Source: Proteles cristata cristata
Lineage: Eukaryota > Chordata > Mammalia > Carnivora > Hyaenidae
NCBI GenBank assembly: GCA_017311185.1
Contig: JAESUZ010001739.1
Coordinates: 310,001 to 374,000, forward strand
Length of the DNA stretch: 64,000 nucleotides
Direction: 5' to 3'
Part shown: positions 57,651 through 64,000 of the stretch, piece after piece
Layout of the letters: every line of letters begins with the position of its first letter
Position numbering within the stretch: the stretch's first letter is position 1
Notes under the pieces: model-generated
Databases searched by the model: none
The model's input: only the letters and a program-made list of their open reading frames with translations
Told to the model about the DNA's origin: nothing
Translations under genes and position numbers: made by a program

Positions 57651-59770
57651 CTTGCCTTGATCCCAGCAAGGCAAAAGTGTTAAGTCTCAGTAATGACATT
57701 TTCAAACACTAGGAAAATTACTGAAAGGCACATGCCAAGGATGCAGAGACACTGCCTGCCCTCACTCTGGGAATGTAATACACAGGCGATGACACTGGGT
57801 TACGTGTACAAAACAGCCATCCAGTGACTAAGGGGATAGAAACCGCACCAAGAATGGCATGAAATGTGCTCACAACAGCCAAGGCCAGGCCACTGCCAGC
57901 CGACCAGAGGGGCATGGAGCCAGGGGGAACAATGACTAACAGCAGAACAGACTGTGTCTACACTGATGAGTGACTTGTCCACTTCTAGGGACACAAGAAT
58001 GCCTTTAAGGAGCAGACACTTTCTCCCCATTTCTTCTATTGTTGTACAGAAGGTTAATTATAACACTACTAATGTACCAATTTAATCATCTAAAATCATA
58101 ATATAAAATCCTGGATGAGTTTTGTTTGCCTAAAAGGTATCAAGTTCCCACTTCCTGTTCAGAATGCTTCTTTTCCACCTCACTATGTGCCTAGTGAACT
58201 AACATGAACCAGGAATGTCCTTGACTGCCCTGGGCAGGGCCTCACTCAGGGTTCTTTGCCATCTCTGCAGGGCAGGGGGTGACCAACTCCTGTCCAGACA
58301 CCGAAGACTCTGTCCCCCACTCTGTGAGAGTCACCAAACATCTTATGATATCTGCACTTCTCAACACGTTCTGTTACTCAAGTAAATGTGATGTCCTCCA
58401 TTTATTTTGTCATATTAATTTGCCTCTTCAGATTAAGGATTTAAAACAAGACTTTTTATTTAAGTTCTCCAAGAAAACAAACACAGCTGTCTTCACTCTT
58501 CTCTGAAGCTCTAACAATCCAATCTTTCATTGTTTTAAAAAAAATCCACACACACTGAACTCATCTTATGTGGAATTTTATTCACATCGATTCAGAAAGA
58601 ACCATTTACCTGCAGCATGTTCCTGTCAAATTATTCTGGTCAATATACAGAATAATCACCCTTCAAGTCCCAATGGGAGAACTTTCAGCAATCAGAAAAA
58701 AACATCCCTGATGCAATCCACAGTGTCTACCAATGCATATATTCTACTCCGGTCACATTTTATTATCTTGATGGCAAAACTCAGACCCAAACAAAGGAAA
58801 CGGAAGAACAAAAACAATAATAATGGGGTTCTATGTTTTAACCATGGGCTGGTGTGGCTGCAATATAGGTATAACATACTACTCAGAAGTGCCCACAATT
58901 TTCTTCATGGAAATAAGTGGAAATGTACATTTTTTAAAACTATCTGTTGGTTGAGAAAGTCACTCTTAATGACAAACACCAGCTTCTGTGCAATGTTCTG
59001 AACAACTACTCAACAGCATCACTGGGCTTGGCAGACACTTTCTTGATCAGGCACAAATCCCAAACTTAGCAAACCCAACCAGCAAGCACTGCTGGGGCCA
59101 AAACCCACACATTCAGTGGGTTTTCTCTCAGAAACAGAAGGTGTGCCTCCAGGCAACAAGGATGGGGATCCAGCCTAGTGTGGGATGTGGGTTTAGAGGC
59201 TTGCTCACTCTCTCTAGGGAAGCTTGTGAAGGCACAGGATGGGGTGGGGGTGAACAAACAACCTTGGGAGGAGGGAACCTGAAGTGGGGCCATGGTTTAG
59301 AGCCCCCTCCCTCCCACCTTGACCCAGACCAGACACGAGTGGACCTCTGGGCTGGGGCCAGCACTCCCCCCAGGGGCCAGCTGCCAGGGGGCACAGGTGC
59401 ACTGGCTATGTCTGCCTTCATCCCTTGAAAAACTGCCTTTCTACGTTTAATCCTGCAAGGAAACTACAGTCCTTTGTGCAAAAAAAAAAAAAAAAAAGTC
59501 TATTTTTATGAACAGGGATATGAACCTGCTCACTGGAGAAGATGGGGTTGGGGGGGGAGACAGAGTTTAAAAATGGTTAGACCAATCCAATAGTCTCTCA
59601 GAACTCCCAAAGGAGAGGGAGATCTCCCTAGAGGGAGATCTGGATCTATCCAAGCACCATAGCCAGGTGCCAGCCGAGGCAGGCCCAGCAGTGTACCAAA
59701 GAGTCAGAAAGAAAATGCTCACAAGGCCCGGGGCACCACCGTGCAGGCTCAAATACACAAACCACACTCA
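57651..59770. other. Long stretch without recognised repeat
   Basis: A 143-codon frame at 58570-59001 and a 146-codon frame at 58988-59428 have no recognisable domain. 58520-59000 is repeat-free and could be conserved or 3'-UTR-like. A poly-A run lies at 59480-59497. Confidence 0.35.
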
Positions 59771-59799
59771 GAGAGAGATTGTGGCACCCAAGCCAGCAC

Positions 59800-59945
59800 C
59801 CAGGACTCGACACACATTGTGCCATTTAACTCCACTAAAGACTGCTACATATACATTCTATAGCTGAGAAAAACTGAGCTTTCAAAATACTAAGGGGCTC
59901 ACTTATAGCTAGTTAAGTCAAGAACTGAGATTCCAGAGCCCACAG
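59800..59945 (-). mobile_element. MIR SINE, antisense
   Basis: TGTGCCATTTAACTCCACTA, TTCTATAGCTGAGAAAAACT, CACTTATAGCTAGTTAAGTC and AAGAACTGAGATTCCAGAGC follow antisense MIR order. It faces the sense MIR at 59980. Confidence 0.68.
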
Positions 59946-59979
59946 TTCTCAGAAGGATGTCCCAGAGACAATGTGGCCC

Positions 59980-60165
59980 TGTGGGACAGCACTGACTCAG
60001 TATGGGTCCTTGGCTTCACTCCTTATTAGCTGTAAGACTTTAGACAGGTAATTTAAACTCTCTGGGTACTACCTCCTTATCTGTAAAGTGGATAAATTAT
60101 TCCTGACCTGACAGAGCTCTTGTAAGGATCAAAGACCCATGTAGAAAAGTACTCGAAGGCTGCAT
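59980..60165 (+). mobile_element. MIR SINE, sense
   Basis: GGGACAGCACTGACTCAGTA, TTGGCTTCACTCCTTATTAG, CTGTAAGACTTTAGACAGGT, CCTCCTTATCTGTAAAGTGG and GAGCTCTTGTAAGGATCAAA give MIR order. Confidence 0.82.
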
Positions 60166-61059
60166 AGGCTTTGTTTTTGTTTCAAGGGGTGAACTGTGCA
60201 TTTTCACAAAGAAAATAAGTGAGCAGACAGGCAGGAGAGGAAGATGTTAATTTCTAGGTTCTTCTATTAAAAAAAAAAAGTAAGACTAAATTGGGAAGAG
60301 CTAGTGTAGAACTCAAATGTTCTTGTGTTGGTTTACACACAACCGCACAGCCTTCAAAAGGCCCTTGAAATCTCTCCAGGCTTCAATTTCCTATCTTCAG
60401 TGTGTGGGTGTTGAACTGTACCACATGTGCCTACATACAGGGCAAAGCTGTGTTTCCAAATCACAGGCCAGCAAGTGAAGAACCAGCCTCTCCTGGGCTT
60501 CCTACACAGACTCACACATTGGAAAGCACTCTACCAATTACTTTGTTAGCAACACCAAAGAAATATTTGGAGGAAACACGCAAGCCTGAGACTAACTCAG
60601 TCAACAGTGGTCTCAGGATGTGCTTTTTGAGAATCACAATACATGGGACAAAGTTAACAGAGTGAGTAATTAACGTGAAAGGAATGGCATACATTCCAAG
60701 TGTTACCTGATATTATAAACAATCATTTAAAGATTTAAAAAAAAAAAAAAAAAGAAGAAGCTGACTGTTCCAGTGTTGGGGGAATCAGTCATTGTGGCTC
60801 AGAACAAAAATGATTAGAGTATGTCCCAAATTGAGTGGAAAATGCAAGAAGGTTGAACAAGGAGTTCAAGTGTGGTATGCAGGGTGTGAAGTTCGTGGGG
60901 TGTCTCTGCTTACCATGTCAGTGCCCTACCCTCTCCCCAACAAACCAGTCCTTGCATCTGTGCTCAGCTCTCCCTGAAGTGAGCACATTCACCCAGGTTT
61001 TCTTGCTGCTAATGTCTCTGCCCTCCACCCTACCCTGTGCCTCCATTTTGAAAAGCTGG
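60166..61059. other. No recognised element
   Basis: No gene or repeat is supported; poly-A runs lie at about 60271 and 60738. Confidence 0.4.
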
Positions 61060-61240
61060 GAAGAAGACGGACATACATTAGCCGCCTACTATGGTCCAGG
61101 TGCTGGGCCAGTACTTCTGAGTGACTCATTTCACTGAAGACCCACAACAGTTCTGTAGGATAGTAACTTGTTTGAACCCACACAGGAAGTAAGTGATGGA
61201 ACAGGTATTCAAACCCAGGTCTCCCCGAACCCAAAAATCC
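61060..61240 (-). mobile_element. MIR/L2-type fragment, antisense
   Basis: GCCGCCTACTATGGTCCAGG, TGCTGGGCCAGTACTTCTGA, GGAAGTAAGTGATGGAACAG and TATTCAAACCCAGGTCTCCC follow the antisense MIR order with an internal deletion. Confidence 0.68.
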
Positions 61241-61261
61241 CCCTCAGCAAAATCTAGAGCC

Positions 61262-61602
61262 TCACTGTCCAACGCAGCCATCTGCCATAGTTACTGCACA
61301 CATGTAATGTGACAGTCTGAATTGAGATGTGAAGGGTAAAATATAAAACAGACCCCAAATTTTGAAGATTTAATTCAAAAGAGTAATGTAAAATATCACA
61401 TTAATAATTTTTCTGTTGATTACAAGCTGAAATGATAACAGTTCGGATATATTGGGTTAAATACAATATATTATTAAAATTAATTTCACCTGCTTCTTTT
61501 CACTTTTTTTTCTTTAATGGTACTAGCATATTTAACATTATGTCTGTATCTCATATTTGTGGCTAACATAGAATTTCTTTTGGGCAACACTGATCTAAAA
61601 CA
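61262..61602 (-). mobile_element. MER33-like hAT-Charlie transposon
   Basis: CACTGTCCAACGCAGCCAT at the left end and GGGCAACACTGATCT at the right end resemble decayed CAGTGCTGTCCAA-type inverted repeats. The interior contains TGAATTGAGATGTGAAGGGT, AATATCACATTAATAATTTT and TATTAAAATTAATTTCACCT, the order I remember for a ~325-bp MER33-type element. It is non-autonomous, with no transposase. Confidence 0.7.
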
Positions 61603-62166
61603 CTAAAATGAAACATCTAAAGCCTCTGGAAAGTACCATCCTGGTATAAGAGCCACAGCACAACGCATAGCCAGGAGTCTGATACCAAATAAGATTACAA
61701 GTTCTTGACAAGTGATAGAATCGGAGCTTCAGCTCCCTGTATCGTACTGTTGCTTTGTTTTGTTTCATTTTTCAAATTTCCCAGAAGCATTATATGGGCA
61801 CAGTTTTATAAATAAATGAAATAAATTCATTTGAAGAAAGCAAAGAAAAGGTTTCCCACAACTCAGTCCCGTTTAAGGACGATGTGCTCTGAACCAGAGC
61901 ATCTGGTTTAAGGGCACCTGCCATAATAGTGCCACCAATGGCAAAAATTCATGAGAAATTTTTGAATTATTTTATGAAACATGAAGATGAGAAAATATTT
62001 TTAAAGTAATATAATTACATGTATTTTTAGTATGTGTAATTAAATAACCTTATATTAGAAGTGTATATTTGAGCATTTCATTTACATTACCAGAAATTCA
62101 AATGTCCAAGTTGGCCTGACACTCTTTTTAATTTTCACATAGAAAAACCAGGATGTCATTTAAATT
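61603..62166. other. No recognised element
   Basis: AT-rich sequence; no gene or repeat is supported. Confidence 0.4.
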
Positions 62167-62177
62167 GAAACTCATTT

Positions 62178-62403
62178 TAGGGACGCCTGGGCGGCTCAGT
62201 CAGTTAAGCGTCCAACTTTGGCTCAGGTCATGATCTCACAGTTCGTGGGTTCGAGCCCCACGTTGGGCTCTGTGCTGACAGCTCAGAGCCTGAAGCCTGC
62301 CTTCGGATTCTGTGTCTCCCTCTCTCTTTGACCCTCCCCTGCTCACGCTGTCTCTCTCTGACTCTCAAAAATAAATAAAAAACATTAAATTTTTTTTAAA
62401 AAA
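62178..62403 (+). mobile_element. Feliform CAN SINE, 11-bp duplication
   Basis: GAAACTCATTT occurs at 62167-62177 and 62404-62414. The body has GCTGACAGCTCAGAGCCTGA instead of the CTGACTGCCAG form, and a CTCAAAAATAAATAAAAAAC tail, so it belongs to a different subfamily from the copies at 22215, 33079 and 34502. The A/B boxes are largely intact. Confidence 0.96.
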
Positions 62404-62489
62404 GAAACTCATTTCATATTTAGATAAGTATGGTAGTTGACAAAAGAATGTATCAGCAACCTGGATTCAAGACATTAGAATTTAACTGA

Positions 62490-62600
62490 AATTATCATTT
62501 ATCCATTCACTCATCCCCTTACTCACTGGTTCATCCAATAAATATTTGTGTACAACTTCCACATGCCTTTCATGTCCCAAGACACCTGGCTATGTGAGAT
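62490..62600 (-). mobile_element. L2 3' end, antisense
   Basis: CATTCACTCATCCCCTTACT, TTCATCCAATAAATATTTGT and CTTCCACATGCCTTTCATGT resemble the L2 antisense terminus (ATTCA repeat then AACAAATATTTATTGAG). Confidence 0.55.
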
Positions 62601-63390
62601 GAAGACTCTGTAGACAACTCTGTGTAACTTCTTCATGCTCCAACAGGTTTAGCATTATTTTTAAACATTATTCTGGTTAAAGCATATACATGTGTATCAC
62701 ATGGAGAATTTTTTTTTCATCCAAAATCAGAATCCTCTTTCCCCCGAGCACGGAGTGATCACTGAACAAGCTCATGGTTCCCATCACTGTCAAGCATGGA
62801 GGGCTGGGGAGGCCCACTCAAGTCCCTTACGGACACCACAGTATAGCTGCATTAAGATCTAAAAGGAAAACAGAGAATATACTAACAATGAGAGCTTAAC
62901 ATCTGCTTGAACATCAAAAAAAGGGGTGTAGGTCATGGAACAATGGTTTTCAGAAAGTTGCATGGAGGAAGCATGCCCAGAGATGCAAGGAAACCAACAG
63001 CAAAAACCAAACCAGGGAGGGATCGAATCCTCTTGCTAGAGGAGGAGGAGGTGTGGGGAGCCTGTGAACCAAGAGCTGGGAGGCCCAAGTCCCTGGTGAG
63101 GAGTGTGGACTTGTGTTCTGCAACAGTAATCTGCCATAGGTTCTTAAGGCAGAAAGGAAATAAAAGCAGGTTTGATGACAAGGAACCTGGTAAAAGTATG
63201 TAGTATAAGACAGACTGGAGGATAATGAGGCTGCAGGCTTCTAGGTTTCTCATGCTGGTGGTGGTAGTATGTGTGTATATGTGTGTGTTTAGCAATGGAA
63301 TCCTTTCTTTGCACAACATTTTACATAGCTAAATGCAGCACGGTATTCAGGATTGGAAGCTAGAACAGAAAAAAGCACAGGAGCAGAAAA
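62601..63390. other. No recognised element
   Basis: No gene or repeat is supported. A short (TG)n-like run lies at 63269-63290. Confidence 0.4.
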
Positions 63391-63394
63391 CCAG

Positions 63395-63590
63395 TGAAAT
63401 CTGAACACAGTCTGTAATTTAGTTAATAGTAATGCACTCATGTTAATTTCTTAGTTTTGGTAATTGTGCCATTATAATGTAAGACATTAACATTAGGGGA
63501 GACTGGGTGATGGGTAATCAGGAATTCTCTCTACTGTTTTTTCAGTTTTTCCATAAATCTAAAGTTATTCCAAAGTAACAAGTTTCATTT
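63395..63590 (+). mobile_element. Old L1M-type 3' UTR fragment
   Basis: GTCTGTAATTTAGTTAATAG, ATGTTAATTTCTTAGTTTTG, GACATTAACATTAGGGGAGA and CATAAATCTAAAGTTATTCC give the same family and order as the fragment at 25060. Confidence 0.65.
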
Positions 63591-64000
63591 GAAAAAATCT
63601 GACACAGAAGTCCAGCATTAAAAACAGATGAGCTGAAAGGGCCTGCCTCTCCATTCCTCCCTCTCACTTCTTCTGCCTGCCTATGTCCACAGAGGGTCCC
63701 ACTGAGTAGGCCAGACCATCAGAGGAATGCCTTGCCAAAAATGGACAAATACAGGGATAAGTGAGCTTAGAACTTTGTGAACCTCAGAAACCTGGTCAGA
63801 GTAAACCTACTGCAGCCACTAAGTGTTCTCCACATATACCTAGCAGTCCCTTCCTTGTGAGCCTGCTCCGAACTCAGCCCCAGAAGCCCACATGACTGCC
63901 CTGTCAGTTGACTGAACAGGAAAGTCACCTGACCCCAGAGAAGCCAGTTCATTGGCTGTCTAATGGCCTACATGAGCCTGTTGTGAAAGTATTCCAAGCC
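63591..64000. other. No recognised element at window end
   Basis: No gene or repeat is supported in the last 410 bp. Confidence 0.4.

Noticed and set aside
58570..59428. Two open frames of 143 and 146 codons as novel genes
   Set aside because: No domain, no codon-usage or splice support; low-complexity stretches suggest chance.

Overview
This window is nuclear DNA from a carnivoran mammal, most likely a feliform (cat, hyena, mongoose or civet group). The best evidence is several tRNA-Lys-derived CAN-type SINEs with the feliform body, flanked by clean target-site duplications, and L1 copies whose 3' ends carry the carnivore signature (GAGCACTGGGTGTTATATG ... TTTGACAATAAA). The domestic-cat versions I remember differ in detail, so I do not name a species. 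Nothing indicates bacterial, plasmid or phage DNA. There are no operons, CRISPR arrays, rRNA genes or functional tRNA genes.

No complete protein-coding gene is visible. The longest open frames (about 120-183 codons) either lie in LINE-1 reverse-transcriptase remnants or have no recognisable domain. The window reads as intergenic or deep intronic. Most of the recognisable sequence is layered retrotransposon debris: ancient L2, MIR, CR1/L3 and hAT-Charlie elements (MER5A-, MER20- and MER33-like), then many mammalian-wide L1 3' ends, then carnivore L1s, and finally young SINEs.

Layout: 0-10 kb holds an L1 split by an LTR-like repeat, a TCAC/TCAT satellite next to an antisense L2, and a sense L2 split by a twin-primed L1. 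10-18 kb holds an L1M with a nested SINE, a long stretch without recognised elements, and a rearranged 2.3-kb carnivore L1. 18-32 kb holds a duplicated 85-bp segment, L1M 3' ends, a young SINE inside a MIR, a probable solo LTR, an inverted L1 cluster, a promoter/first-exon-like motif at 30.26-30.43 kb, and a MER5A split by L1s, followed by a TC/AC microsatellite. 32-47 kb holds three SINEs, an L2, a CR1/L3 reverse-transcriptase fragment and two candidate regulatory blocks (44.93-45.62 and 45.6-46.09 kb). 47-64 kb holds a chimeric L1-SINE insertion, two more SINEs, several MIRs, a MER33-like element and a CpG-retaining repeat-free block at 54.3-54.85 kb.

The most noteworthy observations are the L1-tail/SINE-tail chimera bounded by one target-site duplication, three L1 copies with textbook or complicated 5' inversions, a SINE subfamily represented by three copies, and the possible regulatory or first-exon islands. 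Family names rest on remembered consensus sequences and should be read as such; no alignment was run.
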